From UBA2779 sp965232165 (GTDB lineage Bacteria > Spirochaetota > Spirochaetia > DSM-2461): DNA of 64,000 nt. A program made the position numbers and the translations under genes. Shown one piece after another: positions 9,197-18,217 of the stretch (within the stretch, counting starts at the first letter, position 1; each line of letters opens with the position of its first letter). The notes beneath the pieces were generated by a model. It had not been told where the DNA came from, searched no databases, and worked only from the letters and a program-made list of their open reading frames with translations. The stretch lies in assembly GCA_965232165.1 (NCBI GenBank), contig CBDDOY010000001.1:558001-622000 (forward strand), written 5' to 3'.

Positions 9197-9355
9197 GGGC
9201 ACCTCTAAGAAACAGCTTTAGGAAATTGACGAAGAAATCTTTGTCGATACAAGGCGGCAAAAGCGGAGCTAGCTTAAGCTACGTGAGCATTTTGACAACG
9301 CAGTAGCGGCGGAAAATTCGAGTCAAGAACTAAATGGGGTTTTTTAGAGGTGCCC
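9197..9355 (+). mobile_element. MITE, full-length copy 2
   Basis: A 159-bp element with the same termini (GGGCACCTCTAAGAAAC / GTTTTTTAGAGGTGCCC) and central palindrome as copy 1. It is flanked by a perfect 4-bp target duplication CTTA on both sides. Together with copy D-like repeats it fills most of the 9101-9632 gap. Confidence 0.87.
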
Positions 9356-9392
9356 CTTAGTGTACCGTATGCCGCAAATCACCAAATGACAT

Positions 9393-9512
9393 GCGCAAGG
9401 GATTGCAGCGGAAATGCCGCTGGCTGCCCCCGGCGATTGGCAATGAGCCGGGAGGGGAGCAGCCAGAGCAAGGCATTGGAGCGGAAAGCCCGACCCGAAG
9501 GGTTGCGCCCAA
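9393..9512 (+). repeat. structured GC-rich dispersed repeat, copy B
   Basis: The best preserved copy. It begins GCGCAAGGGATTGCAGCGG, contains facing TGGCTGCCCC and GGGAGCAGCCA arms around a CGGC...GCCG hairpin, and ends CCCGACCCGAAGGGTTGCG. It lies in a gap between genes and is non-coding. Confidence 0.7.
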
Positions 9513-9597
9513 GTATTGATATTTGATGACTATAGTACACGTTTAACTGGAAAGAACACAGATTTCATACCGATGCGACTGCACAGGGGTTATGAAC

Positions 9598-9626
9598 TTG
9601 TTCTTAAATATGAGTTGTGCTATCAT
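9598..9626 (+). promoter_or_regulatory. leaderless-type promoter of the M29 aminopeptidase
   Basis: TTGTTC (9598-9603), 17-nt spacer, TATCAT (9621-9626), then 6 nt to the ATG at 9633. This placement argues that the upstream in-frame ATG at 9516 is not used. Confidence 0.55.
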
Positions 9627-9632
9627 AATGCA

Positions 9633-10754
9633 ATGCGTGATATCCGACACAATGAGTTGGCCGACATAATTGTCAGCTATTCCCTCAATATAAAACAAGG
9701 TGAAAAGGTTCTCGTGCGCGGAGGCGGATTTGTCACTCTGGCTCTAGTTAAGGCGGTTGTCCAGGCCGTAAAGGCCGCCGGGGCATATCCCGTCTACAGG
9801 ATTGATGATGAAACGCTGCTCCGCGAATGGCTTAAAGATGCCGATGCCGACATGATCAAGCTCGCGGCCGATGCCGATGCCTATCAAATGGAACTCATGG
9901 ATGCCTTTATCGGCATCACGGCCCCTGAAAATGCCCTGGAAACATCAGACCTTGCCGAAGATGCAATCAATCTCTATAAGGTTTTATACACCGAGCCTGT
10001 GCATATGAAACTGCGTGTGCCCAAAACCCGCTGGGTGGTGCTGCGTTATCCCACCAAATCCCTGGCACAATCGGCGGGAATGAGCACAGAAGGTTTCGAG
10101 GACTGGTATTTTCAGGTATGTACGCTTGACTATGGCCGGATGAGCGAAGCGGTGAAGCCCTTAAAGAGACTGATGGAACAAACGGACAAGGTGAAAATCC
10201 TCGGGCCGGGTGAGACAGACCTGACTTTCAGTATCAAAGGCATTCCCGTGATTCCCTGCACAGGAGGTTCGAACATCCCCGATGGGGAGATATATACTGC
10301 TCCGGTGAAAGAATCGGTGAATGGCGTTATTGAATACAATACATCATCTATTTGCAACGGCTTTCAATTTACCGATATTCGATTCCATTTCGAAAAGGGA
10401 AGGATTGTGGAGGCGTTCGCTAATGACATCCCCCGCATTAACTCTGCCTTGGACATAGATGAAGGCGCCCGCTATATCGGAGAATTCGCCTTGGGTGTAA
10501 ACCCCCATATAGACACTCCGATTAACAACACCCTCTTCGACGAGAAGATACGGGGCAGTCTGCACTTCACCCCGGGAAACAGTTATGAAGATGCCTTCAA
10601 TGGTAATAAATCGGCCCTTCATTGGGATATCGTACTGCTCCAGGAAGAGCAGCACGGCGGAGGGGAAATCTGGTTTGATGATGTACTGATCCGCAAGAAT
10701 GGCCGCTTTGTTCTCGAAGAGCTTAGCGGACTGAACCCTGAGAATTTGGTTTAG
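9633..10754 (+). CDS. M29-family aminopeptidase (AmpS/AmpT type)
   Basis: A cobalt/zinc-dependent cytoplasmic aminopeptidase that removes N-terminal residues from peptides. From the chosen ATG the protein has 373 residues and begins MRDIRHNELADIIV, the usual family start. Upstream in-frame codons from 9516 encode no family sequence and overlap a promoter. Candidate metal ligands match the family order: the Glu in DGEIYTAP, the Glu in YIGEFALG, the His in LHFTPGNSY, and the His and Asp in LHWDIV near the C-terminus. It is probably transcribed alone. Confidence in the family is high and in the substrate low. Confidence 0.85.
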   Translation: MRDIRHNELADIIVSYSLNIKQGEKVLVRGGGFVTLALVKAVVQAVKAAGAYPVYRIDDETLLREWLKDADADMIKLAADADAYQMELMDAFIGITAPENALETSDLAEDAINLYKVLYTEPVHMKLRVPKTRWVVLRYPTKSLAQSAGMSTEGFEDWYFQVCTLDYGRMSEAVKPLKRLMEQTDKVKILGPGETDLTFSIKGIPVIPCTGGSNIPDGEIYTAPVKESVNGVIEYNTSSICNGFQFTDIRFHFEKGRIVEAFANDIPRINSALDIDEGARYIGEFALGVNPHIDTPINNTLFDEKIRGSLHFTPGNSYEDAFNGNKSALHWDIVLLQEEQHGGGEIWFDDVLIRKNGRFVLEELSGLNPENLV

Positions 10755-10819
10755 GGCGTCTTGCAGCAGCTTCTTCCCTCCATTCGCCAATTAGGCAATC
10801 CTTCGATGATCAGAACAGC

Positions 10820-10848
10820 TTGTGAAGCAAGATGGATTTCCTTAATAT
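10820..10848 (+). promoter_or_regulatory. leaderless-type promoter of ugd
   Basis: TTGTGA (10820-10825), 17-nt spacer, TAATAT (10843-10848), and then exactly 6 nt to the ugd ATG at 10855. No ribosome-binding site is visible. Confidence 0.6.
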
Positions 10849-10854
10849 TGCGGT

Positions 10855-12021
10855 ATGAAAATTGCCGTTGCAGGGATAGGCTATGTGGGCTTGTCCAGCA
10901 GTCTGCTGCTTGCTCAGCACAACGAAGTTGCTGCTCTGGATATCGTTCCCGAAAAGGTAGCGCTTCTAAGCAATAACATTTCTCCCATTGAGAATGAGGA
11001 GATTGAACTCTTCTTAAAGGAGAAGAGACTGCATCTCCGGGCCACTCTTGATAAAGAGGAAGCCTATAAAGATGCCCAATATGTGATTGTCGCCACTCCT
11101 ACCGATTACGATCCGAAAACTAACCGTTTTGATACCGGTTCCGTGGAAGCGGTGATAAAAGATGTGCTTGCCGTCAGCCCCGAAGCGGTAATCGTGATTA
11201 AATCTACAGTTCCCGTAGGTTATACCGTAGGGATTAAGAAACAGTTCAACAGTGACAATATTGTTTTCTCCCCTGAGTTTTTGAGGGAAAGCAAGGCTCT
11301 TCACGACAATCTCCATCCTTCCCGGATTGTGATAGGCGAAAAGACTGAGAGAGCCAAGGCATTCGCCCATCTGCTCTTGGAGGGAGCTTTGAAAAAAGAT
11401 ATAAGCATTCTCTATGTCAACCCTACAGAGGCTGAGGCGATAAAACTCTTTTCCAACACCTATTTAGCCATGAGGGTAGCCTACTTCAATGAACTTGATA
11501 CCTTTGCCCAAGCCCATGGATTCAATACAAAAGATATCATCGAAGGGGTTTGCCTTGATCCGAGAATCGGAAGGCATTACAACAATCCGTCTTTTGGTTA
11601 CGGCGGCTACTGCCTGCCAAAAGATACTAAACAGCTTAAGGCTAACTACAAGGAGATTCCAAACAATCTGATCAATGCCATTGTAGATGCCAACAGCACC
11701 CGGAAAGACTTCATTGCTCAATCCGTCTTAGAAAAGCAGCCGGGAGTGGTGGGTATCTACCGCCTCAATATGGGCCGCCGTTCAGAAAACATTAGAGACT
11801 CCTCCGTTCAGGGAGTCATGAAGCGAATCAAGAAAGCCGGAATTGAAATTGTTATTTATGAACCGATTCTTAAGGCGGAAGTTTTTCAAAGCTGCCGAGT
11901 GATTCAGGATATTGATGAATTCAAGACTATCTCCGATGTAATTGTCGCCAACAGACGATCTCCTGAGCTTGTAAGTGTGGAAGAGAAGGTCTATACTCGG
12001 GATATATACGAAAGCGACTAA
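10855..12021 (+). CDS. ugd: UDP-glucose 6-dehydrogenase
   Basis: Oxidises UDP-glucose to UDP-glucuronate with two NAD+, supplying acidic sugar for polysaccharide. The protein has 388 residues, the same as short bacterial Ugd enzymes. It starts with the Rossmann motif GIGYVGLS and contains the catalytic-cysteine segment GYGGYCLPKDT near residue 250 and the STVPVGYT segment of the NAD domain. The next genes are a GumK-like glucuronosyltransferase and a double glycosyltransferase, so UDP-GlcA is probably made here for an exopolysaccharide or capsule. A degenerate MITE separates it from those genes. Confidence 0.93.
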   Translation: MKIAVAGIGYVGLSSSLLLAQHNEVAALDIVPEKVALLSNNISPIENEEIELFLKEKRLHLRATLDKEEAYKDAQYVIVATPTDYDPKTNRFDTGSVEAVIKDVLAVSPEAVIVIKSTVPVGYTVGIKKQFNSDNIVFSPEFLRESKALHDNLHPSRIVIGEKTERAKAFAHLLLEGALKKDISILYVNPTEAEAIKLFSNTYLAMRVAYFNELDTFAQAHGFNTKDIIEGVCLDPRIGRHYNNPSFGYGGYCLPKDTKQLKANYKEIPNNLINAIVDANSTRKDFIAQSVLEKQPGVVGIYRLNMGRRSENIRDSSVQGVMKRIKKAGIEIVIYEPILKAEVFQSCRVIQDIDEFKTISDVIVANRRSPELVSVEEKVYTRDIYESD

Positions 12022-12022
12022 T

Positions 12023-12221
12023 TTCCACCATTCTCAAGGCTGCCGCTCGATAGCCGCCTTGGCGAATCTGGCGAAGAGGTTTTTCGTCTGCCGGCTGCAG
12101 ACAGGCCGGCGCAAAGCGGCCCAAATGGAGCGCTGCTTAAGTTGCATGAGCATTTGCCAGCGCTAAGGCGGCAGAAAAATCGCGCCGGGAACCTAAATCG
12201 GTTTTCGTAGAGGTGTCCCAT
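12023..12221 (+). mobile_element. degenerate MITE copy
   Basis: This is the stretch between ugd and the GumK-like gene. It resembles the MITE in outline: a GCGGC-rich core, CTTAAG...ATGAGCATTT, then GGCGGCAGAAAAAT, AACCTAAATCGG and the end GTTTTCGTAGAGGTGTCCC. It contains many changes and insertions. The left terminus is not clear. Confidence 0.5.
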
Positions 12222-12235
12222 AAAAGGAATATAAA

Positions 12236-13330
12236 TTGCCTGCTTCCGACGCAAGGAAAGTCCTGCTCGTTTCGCCTTATCCCTACTCCCATTCTAGCAG
12301 GGGGATGGATGTATTAACGTGCTGTTTTGAAGAGGAAGGATGGGACGTAGACCATCTCACCTATCCCAGGTTCTTCCATACACCGGCCATATCCTCCCCT
12401 GAAAACAGCAGGGTGAATACCATTTTAGCACCAATATCCAAGTTGCCCTATATCGACCGGATTATGTTTTGGGTTCCCCATTTTGTCTTCAACATTATCA
12501 AGGCGGTTAACAACTGCACAGTGAAACAGATGGATTTTTCCCGCTATGACTATGCTGTGCTGGAAAGCGGCAAGCCCCTCTTCCTAATGGACATAATTCC
12601 AGAGGATGTTCCGATTATTTATCGGCTTTCTGACTCCGTACAACTTGTATTGGGTAAAAATCCCGGCTATCATGCCTTGGAAAAAAAGGTTTTTGAGAGA
12701 GCTTATAAGATGATCTTCAAAAAAAGGATATATTTGCAGTGCCTTGATAATCATCAGAGGGGCAAAACCACAGTCATCGAAAACGGGATGGCGATACCTG
12801 AAGTCCTATCCACAAGAAAACCTTTTGTCGAGGGAAGTCAGAATGCGGTTTATGTGGGCCTCCATCAACTGGATTGTGCCACGGTGAAGGCATTATTGAA
12901 GAATTGCCCCCTCTGTAATTTCCATATCATCGGCCCCTGCCTGAGAAAGACACAAGTGAGAAGTCTTAAACGGCACAAGAATTTTTTTTACTACCCTTTT
13001 ATGAGCAAAGAAGAGTATATGCCTTTTTTGAGGGATGCCGCCCTGGCAATCTTTCCATTTAAACGGACTAAGCTTATGATGTGGTTTGGCCTCACTTCTA
13101 AGCTTCTGCACTTCATGTACTTCAGGCTTCCCATTGTTTTATACCCAACCGGGCTGGAAGGTGAATTCGATGGACTGCCCGTGCGTTTTGCCGACTCTGT
13201 TTCCGACTTTGTCACCGAGGTTCAGGACGTTTTGGAAAGGGGCGGGAAGGTGGATTACGATCTGGATTTCGAGTACTTCTCCAACGAATGCCGAAAAAAT
13301 GAGTATAAGAACTTCATCAGAAAGCTATGA
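12236..13330 (+). CDS. GumK-like glycosyltransferase (GT70, putative glucuronosyltransferase)
   Basis: A 364-residue GT-B-like protein. The segments VLESGKPLFL (near residue 108) and IIYRLSDSVQ (near 130) recall GumK, the beta-1,2-glucuronosyltransferase of xanthan synthesis that uses UDP-glucuronate. That fits its position directly after ugd. The C-terminal half carries SKLLHFMYFRLPIVLYP, the usual donor-binding region. The start is a TTG with AAAAGGA 7 nt upstream; no in-frame ATG occurs before the conserved KVLLVSPYPY strand. Its end overlaps the next glycosyltransferase (ATGA). Acceptor and linkage are unknown. Confidence 0.65.
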   Translation: MPASDARKVLLVSPYPYSHSSRGMDVLTCCFEEEGWDVDHLTYPRFFHTPAISSPENSRVNTILAPISKLPYIDRIMFWVPHFVFNIIKAVNNCTVKQMDFSRYDYAVLESGKPLFLMDIIPEDVPIIYRLSDSVQLVLGKNPGYHALEKKVFERAYKMIFKKRIYLQCLDNHQRGKTTVIENGMAIPEVLSTRKPFVEGSQNAVYVGLHQLDCATVKALLKNCPLCNFHIIGPCLRKTQVRSLKRHKNFFYYPFMSKEEYMPFLRDAALAIFPFKRTKLMMWFGLTSKLLHFMYFRLPIVLYPTGLEGEFDGLPVRFADSVSDFVTEVQDVLERGGKVDYDLDFEYFSNECRKNEYKNFIRKL

Positions 13331-15630
13331 ATAAGAAACTGAATACATTGATTATCCCTTCGTGGTATCCCTCAGAGATGGATCCCAACGGGTCTCCCTA
13401 TATTCGGGTGCAAGCGCAGGCATTAGCGAGGGCCGGACACAGGGTGACGGTCGTTTTCACACAGGCTTATTCCTTAAGAACTGTTGCAAAACAGAAACGG
13501 CTGATGTTTGGAACCCGTGAAACCGTCGTAGAGGGAGTGACAGAAATTCACTCCTATTTCCCCAAGACTCATATTCGCCGCATTGATGAGATGACCCGCC
13601 TCATCTGGGGGAAACGATTGCTACGGAAGTGGACACGGGAAGAAGGCCCGCCTGATTTGGTTCATGTCCATGTCTATATGGCGGGAAACCTGGGAATCTG
13701 GTATCACAAACATTACAGGGTGCCGCTCGTGACAACGGAGCATTTCTCAGGTCTTGCTCGAGGCATTGTGAAGCCCTGGGAGATGAAGCGCGCCCGGAAG
13801 CTGTACACTTTCAGTTCCCTGAATCTAGCTGTGAGCAGATCATTTGCCAACACCTTGCGGGAGAAAACAGGGGTTTCTTTCAAAGTGCTCTCTAATATGG
13901 TGAATGGCCAGAAATTTTATCCGTCCGATAGAAGCGAGAGTAAAAATTATACCTATCTCTTTATAGGCTCTCTGCACGATAAGAAGAATCCAGCGATGCT
14001 GCTCGAAGCATTTATTAAGGAGTATAAAAAAGACACATCCCTTAGGCTGGTTCTTGCCGGAGAAGGAGCGCTTATGGGGACTTTGGAAGAGAGAGCTGCT
14101 GAAGAAGGTATAACGGATGCCGTTTCATTTCCCGGTTTTCTAAGGGGGGATGATGTGGCGAAGACCATGCGATGTGCCGATGCCTTTGTGCTCCCCAGCC
14201 GCTTTGAAACCTTTGGTATCGTGGTCATTGAGGCTATGGCCACTGGTTTACCGGTGATTATGACTCGCTGCGGAGGGGTTGACTCTTATGTTATGGACGG
14301 GGAAAACGGCTGTATCGTTGAACAGGATGAACTTCAGTTGAGAGAAGCCATGAATTCTGTTCGTTCCCAAAAGTGGGAAAAGGCGAAAATCCGCAGCTAT
14401 GCACTAGATCATTTTTCTGAACAGGTTATTGTGGCCGAGTTGACGGCCCTGTATGAAGATATGCTCAATAAGCCTCAAATTTTTCAGGCATGTCGGGAAA
14501 TATATGCTTCCGGGGGTATCGGCAAGGTTGCTTATCACCTGGCATATCGGCTAACGAATAAGGGATACAGGGTTTCCACTCTTACAACAGATTTGGATGA
14601 ATTGAGTCTTAAAAGCGATATAGGGCAAACTGTTGTAATCCCTGTTCCTGCCTGGATACAGAAAATGCCAGGATATTTCTATAATTATTTGAAAACTTGG
14701 CATTTCACCAAGAAGGTGCACTCGTTCTACAAGCATAAAAACAAAGATCCTCATACGGTTACTATCTCACACAGAGACTCCTATGGTGCTGATATCGCCA
14801 TAGGCCATAGCTGTCACCGAGAGGCGGTGAAGGTTAAAAAACTGGGCGGCAGACGATTTTGGCGGCTGAATCCTATACACCGCTTCTATCTAAAACAGGA
14901 GAATAGGATTTTTCGAAAACCTTGGCCGGTTCTGGCGGCAATTTCTCATGCCATTGCAAGAGAGTATAAGAAGCACTATGGGATTCCTGAGAAGCAGATT
15001 CATATCATAGCTAATGGGGTGGACATAGCCCGTTTTCATCCAGGTCTGCGTAATGAGAACAAGGACAAGCTTATCAAGGAGTTTTCCCTGCCCCAGGATA
15101 TCTTTGTGCTCCTTTTTGTGGGCAATGAGTTTAAGCGGAAGGGGTTGGAGCTTGTTCTTAGAGCTATGGCCCTAAGAGGTAAGGAAACATATCTCTTTGT
15201 TTTAGGCGCGGCCGATAGGAGTCACTATGTCCAAAAGGCCGAGAAGCTGGGAATCAATTCCCGTGTTTTCTTCACCGGACGGCGTGATGATGCTCCGCTG
15301 TTTTATACGGCGGCCGATTTATTCATACTTCCCGCCGATTACGAACCTTTTGGTCTTGCAGGCATAGAGGCGCTCAGCAGCGGCATTCCTATACTGGTGC
15401 CCGCTTTAGGCGGTTTTCTTGATTACCTCAAAGATGGGGAAAACGGCTATTTCATCCAACGCGAAGCCGAGGATATCGCCGAAAAGATAGCCATCATTTC
15501 GAAGAATCGGGATTTGTGGCAACAGATGGCCCTTAAGGCTAGGGAAACGGCTCTGGAGTATTCCTGGGAGAGGGTAGTCGGCGAATATGCCGAGCTTGTG
15601 GATGTTATTGCTAGGAATAAGAAATCCTGA
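13327..15630 (+). CDS. fused double GT4 glycosyltransferase
   Basis: A 767-residue protein made of two complete GT-B (GT4) glycosyltransferases in tandem. The first (about residues 1-385) has PSWYPSEMDPNGSPYIR at its start, a GSLHDKKNP donor loop, and the FETFGIVVIEAMATGLP motif. The second (about 390-767) has ASGGIGKVAYHLAYRL, GNEFKRKGLELVLRA and EPFGLAGIEALSSGIP. Single GT4 enzymes are 360-400 residues, so this is a natural or recent fusion that could add two sugars in sequence. Its ATG overlaps the stop of the GumK-like gene, which implies a shared polysaccharide pathway. Donor sugars are not predictable. Confidence 0.85.
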   Translation: MNKKLNTLIIPSWYPSEMDPNGSPYIRVQAQALARAGHRVTVVFTQAYSLRTVAKQKRLMFGTRETVVEGVTEIHSYFPKTHIRRIDEMTRLIWGKRLLRKWTREEGPPDLVHVHVYMAGNLGIWYHKHYRVPLVTTEHFSGLARGIVKPWEMKRARKLYTFSSLNLAVSRSFANTLREKTGVSFKVLSNMVNGQKFYPSDRSESKNYTYLFIGSLHDKKNPAMLLEAFIKEYKKDTSLRLVLAGEGALMGTLEERAAEEGITDAVSFPGFLRGDDVAKTMRCADAFVLPSRFETFGIVVIEAMATGLPVIMTRCGGVDSYVMDGENGCIVEQDELQLREAMNSVRSQKWEKAKIRSYALDHFSEQVIVAELTALYEDMLNKPQIFQACREIYASGGIGKVAYHLAYRLTNKGYRVSTLTTDLDELSLKSDIGQTVVIPVPAWIQKMPGYFYNYLKTWHFTKKVHSFYKHKNKDPHTVTISHRDSYGADIAIGHSCHREAVKVKKLGGRRFWRLNPIHRFYLKQENRIFRKPWPVLAAISHAIAREYKKHYGIPEKQIHIIANGVDIARFHPGLRNENKDKLIKEFSLPQDIFVLLFVGNEFKRKGLELVLRAMALRGKETYLFVLGAADRSHYVQKAEKLGINSRVFFTGRRDDAPLFYTAADLFILPADYEPFGLAGIEALSSGIPILVPALGGFLDYLKDGENGYFIQREAEDIAEKIAIISKNRDLWQQMALKARETALEYSWERVVGEYAELVDVIARNKKS

Positions 15631-15734
15631 AATAGCCAAGACCGTGCCTCTTGTTTGCTGGCGTAAAAAGACTGCCGGATCACCTCATTAGCGGATGATT
15701 GCAATCCATGTTGTCGGTACCCATGCATCGGGGG

Positions 15735-16337
15735 TTAATGGCTGTTTTCTTTGGATGACAGGGTAATTGCATACCTTTCCCTATCTATGCGATAGACGGC
15801 ACAATCACTCCCGTCGAGAAGACGTTTTTCGACAAACCGGAATCCCAGTTTTTCATAGAATCGCCGTGCCCTGTTATTATTGGCAAAGGGATCGACGAGG
15901 ACGCCCTGAACGGATGGGTCGGCAAAGCACTTCCCTAGGGCAATGCCCATCATCTCTGTTCCGTATCCGTGTCCAAGCGCGTCTTTTTCGCCTATCCAGA
16001 TATCGATTGCACGCAAACCAGAAAGACAGTCGCCCCAATAGTGACTATCCTCCAGAGCGGGGTCGATGATTTCCATGAAGCCGATGGGCCTGCCGTCGAG
16101 TTCGGCAATCAATTGCTCACGCCATGCAGGGGAGCGGGCGAGTTCCTTCTCCCACTCCCAGTCCTCATCTGATTTCCCCTCAATAACATGGGGCTGAGCA
16201 TCCCAATGCCGAAGCAAAGCAATGTCCTGGGGGACGGCGAGGCGAAGATTGAGAATTCCGTTCCTGGACCGCCGTGCACGCCGGGCGGGCAGCCGCTTCT
16301 TATCATCCTCTGTCAATTTCTCCACGATATATCTCAA
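15735..16337 (-). CDS. GNAT acetyltransferase, AAC(6')-like
   Basis: A 200-residue GNAT protein. The segments LRHWDAQPHVI, WREQLIAELDGRPIGF, IDIWIGEKDALGHGYG (acetyl-CoA loop) and NNNRARRFYEKLGFRFVE match the aminoglycoside 6'-N-acetyltransferase-like branch of the family. The true substrate is unknown and chromosomal relatives are often not resistance enzymes. There is no ATG: the best starts are a TTG at 16337 or a GTG three codons later. TACAAT lies exactly 6 nt before the TTG, the same spacing seen at the leaderless ATG starts in this window. Confidence 0.8.
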   Translation of the reverse strand: MRYIVEKLTEDDKKRLPARRARRSRNGILNLRLAVPQDIALLRHWDAQPHVIEGKSDEDWEWEKELARSPAWREQLIAELDGRPIGFMEIIDPALEDSHYWGDCLSGLRAIDIWIGEKDALGHGYGTEMMGIALGKCFADPSVQGVLVDPFANNNRARRFYEKLGFRFVEKRLLDGSDCAVYRIDRERYAITLSSKENSH

Positions 16338-16460
16338 ACCTTCATTGTACCACTAGGCATGGACATCTCAGCAAACACCGCCCGTTTGGACTGCGCAGAA
16401 TTAAGCCCTGCCCAATTATCTCAGGCGGCCATAACCCAATGGGCCAGGGACTTGTGCCCT

Positions 16461-16602
16461 CAATAATCAATGCCTAGGCACCCCCCGGGTCGGGCTTTTC
16501 ACTCCAATGCCTTAATCTGGCTGCTCCCCTCCCTGCTCATTGCCAATAGTCGTCGGGGGGAGGGGGGGCAGCCAGCGGCATTTCCGGTTCAATCCCTTGC
16601 GC
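16461..16602 (-). repeat. structured GC-rich dispersed repeat, copy C
   Basis: A reversed copy (CGGGTCGGGCTTTTCACTCCAATGCCTT...CAATCCCTTGCGC in plus-strand reading) with long G-runs in its centre. It fills most of the 16338-16657 gap, in which I see no gene. Confidence 0.65.
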
Positions 16603-16657
16603 TATTTCCATTAGTGATACGGCTATCTTTCGCTCAGGGAGTCAATTGGAGTCATCC

Positions 16658-17113
16658 TCATGACTCATCGGCCTCCCCCAAAACCGTTTGCAGTACCGAT
16701 AACAGGATTTCCGGTTCGTCTGTTCCGATACACACGCGGTGATTGGCCTTGTTCTTGAGTTGTAATTCCACCGCATCGAATCCGGCAACATTGAACAGCC
16801 ATCCGCGGGGTATGCGGCGAATTCCCCATCCATAGTACCAGGGGCAGCGAATCACCTTGGGATGGCACAGTGCATCAAACCGATATGTTTTGCGAAAAAC
16901 CCCAATTCCGAAACGAAGGGTCAGATGATTCGACTTAACCTCAATGATGAGTGAATAAAATAAAAGGAAAACAACCGCCACGAAGGCTATTGTTATGGCC
17001 GGGGTTAATAGCTCTTGCTTCCGCCAGACAGAAATCACACTGTACAGCACAGCGAAGACGACAAAAAAAACAGGTGCGATTTTGCTAATCTGGCGATGCT
17101 TGTAGATTGACAT
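16658..17113 (-). CDS. membrane protein with bacterial PH-like domain
   Basis: A 151-residue protein with two N-terminal membrane helices (about residues 13-30 and 37-58). A C-terminal domain follows, containing YYGWGIRRIPRGWLFNV and VCIGTDEPEILLSVL. This two-helix plus beta-domain layout is typical of small bacterial PH-domain membrane proteins of unknown role. The stop is 3 nt from the next gene in the same direction, so it is probably cotranscribed downstream of the SRPBCC/GyrI-like gene. Confidence 0.65.
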   Translation of the reverse strand: MSIYKHRQISKIAPVFFVVFAVLYSVISVWRKQELLTPAITIAFVAVVFLLFYSLIIEVKSNHLTLRFGIGVFRKTYRFDALCHPKVIRCPWYYGWGIRRIPRGWLFNVAGFDAVELQLKNKANHRVCIGTDEPEILLSVLQTVLGEADES

Positions 17114-17116
17114 ATT

Positions 17117-18058
17117 TCAGCTTTTTTTTACGGGAGCATAAACCTCGACCAAATGGTCTTTTTCATCCGTTTCCTGGGGATTGTTCATATAGAGTTCGTA
17201 CATCGGAATGGACTTATCTAATTTGTTCTTGGTTCTAGCATGACCCATTGCCGTTGTCCAGGCGTTTCCAAGATGACGATAGGGGCCCCTATGTTCAACG
17301 CACACTGCACAATGGGCCGGAAAATGCCCTTCGACACATCCTTCAGGTGCCTTTTGAAAGGAATCATATATGAATCCCGATGTATAATCGCATTGCTCAT
17401 TGACCATGTCATATTTGTGATAGATCGAAAACGCCTGCTTGGACACAGGAATGATAGATTTCTCAAGTAGGCCTCCCAATGCGATGAAATCCTCTGTCAT
17501 CGCCGGGCCTGCGTCCTTGATATCACAGACCCTTCTCTTGCCTATGTAATACATGGCCGGCCGGTCGACCGCCCCTTTCACCGTTGTCACGCTTTTTACT
17601 TCGCCTGTTTCCAGATACTCCTTAAGCATGGCAAGACCGCGTTCATAATCACTGCCCACCCAGGCACTCATCGACTTCTTCATGAAGAACAAGAAGAATG
17701 GAATCGTCCCCCGCATCCACCAACTCACCTTGGTTCCGTCTTCTGTAGATTTGAGCCGAAATCCGGTTTGGTTTTTGCTCTTCCATGGCTTGGTGAAGTC
17801 CAAGGCGTATTCAAGAGTATCATTGGCCACGGCTTTGGTGATGGTCATATTTCCTGCCCCAATCACATTTCCATCCCATTGTTGTCTGTGCCCTACGGCG
17901 GCGCTTTCTCCTTCGACCGTTATGGGACAGCCGGGTTCTTGAAGCTGCCAGGGAGACCATTTTGCCCAATTCGCAAAATTGCCGACCGATTGAAACACCT
18001 TCGCTTGATCGAGTTTGATAGTCACTGATTTATTGACATCAAATACTATTGTAAACAT
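17117..18058 (-). CDS. SRPBCC (START-like) plus GyrI-like effector-binding protein
   Basis: A two-domain cytoplasmic protein of about 313 residues. Residues 1-155 form a polyketide-cyclase/SRPBCC fold (FANWAKWSPW, GFRLKSTEDGTKVSWWMRG). Residues 160-313 resemble the GyrI/AraC effector-binding domain (EGHFPAHCAVCVEHRGPY, DKSIPMYELYMNNPQ). Such fusions occur in many bacteria and are presumed to bind small hydrophobic molecules; no function is established. The ATG at 18058 is chosen because AGGAGG is 6 nt upstream, whereas the GTG two codons earlier lies inside that site. Confidence 0.75.
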   Translation of the reverse strand: MFTIVFDVNKSVTIKLDQAKVFQSVGNFANWAKWSPWQLQEPGCPITVEGESAAVGHRQQWDGNVIGAGNMTITKAVANDTLEYALDFTKPWKSKNQTGFRLKSTEDGTKVSWWMRGTIPFFLFFMKKSMSAWVGSDYERGLAMLKEYLETGEVKSVTTVKGAVDRPAMYYIGKRRVCDIKDAGPAMTEDFIALGGLLEKSIIPVSKQAFSIYHKYDMVNEQCDYTSGFIYDSFQKAPEGCVEGHFPAHCAVCVEHRGPYRHLGNAWTTAMGHARTKNKLDKSIPMYELYMNNPQETDEKDHLVEVYAPVKKS

Positions 18059-18181
18059 TGTCACCTCCTATTCTTAGAGCATTTCATTATAACAGAATTG
18101 ATGTTGTCCGGTAAGGGGATTCCCTAAAATATTCATTCGAGTTTCCGGCTCGATTATGAGGTGTGCCCTCAAAGATGTGAT

Positions 18182-18210
18182 TTGACAAAACCGGAAGAAA
18201 CCTGTCTACT
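18182..18210 (+). promoter_or_regulatory. leaderless-type promoter of the Lnt-like gene
   Basis: TTGACA (18182-18187), 17-nt spacer, TCTACT (18205-18210), then 7 nt to the ATG at 18218. The position shows that in-frame codons upstream of 18218 are not translated. Confidence 0.6.
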
Positions 18211-18217
18211 GCAATCT

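Noticed and set aside
16549..16568. G-runs as a phase-variable tract
   Set aside because: They lie inside the non-coding dispersed repeat copy C, not in or next to a start codon.
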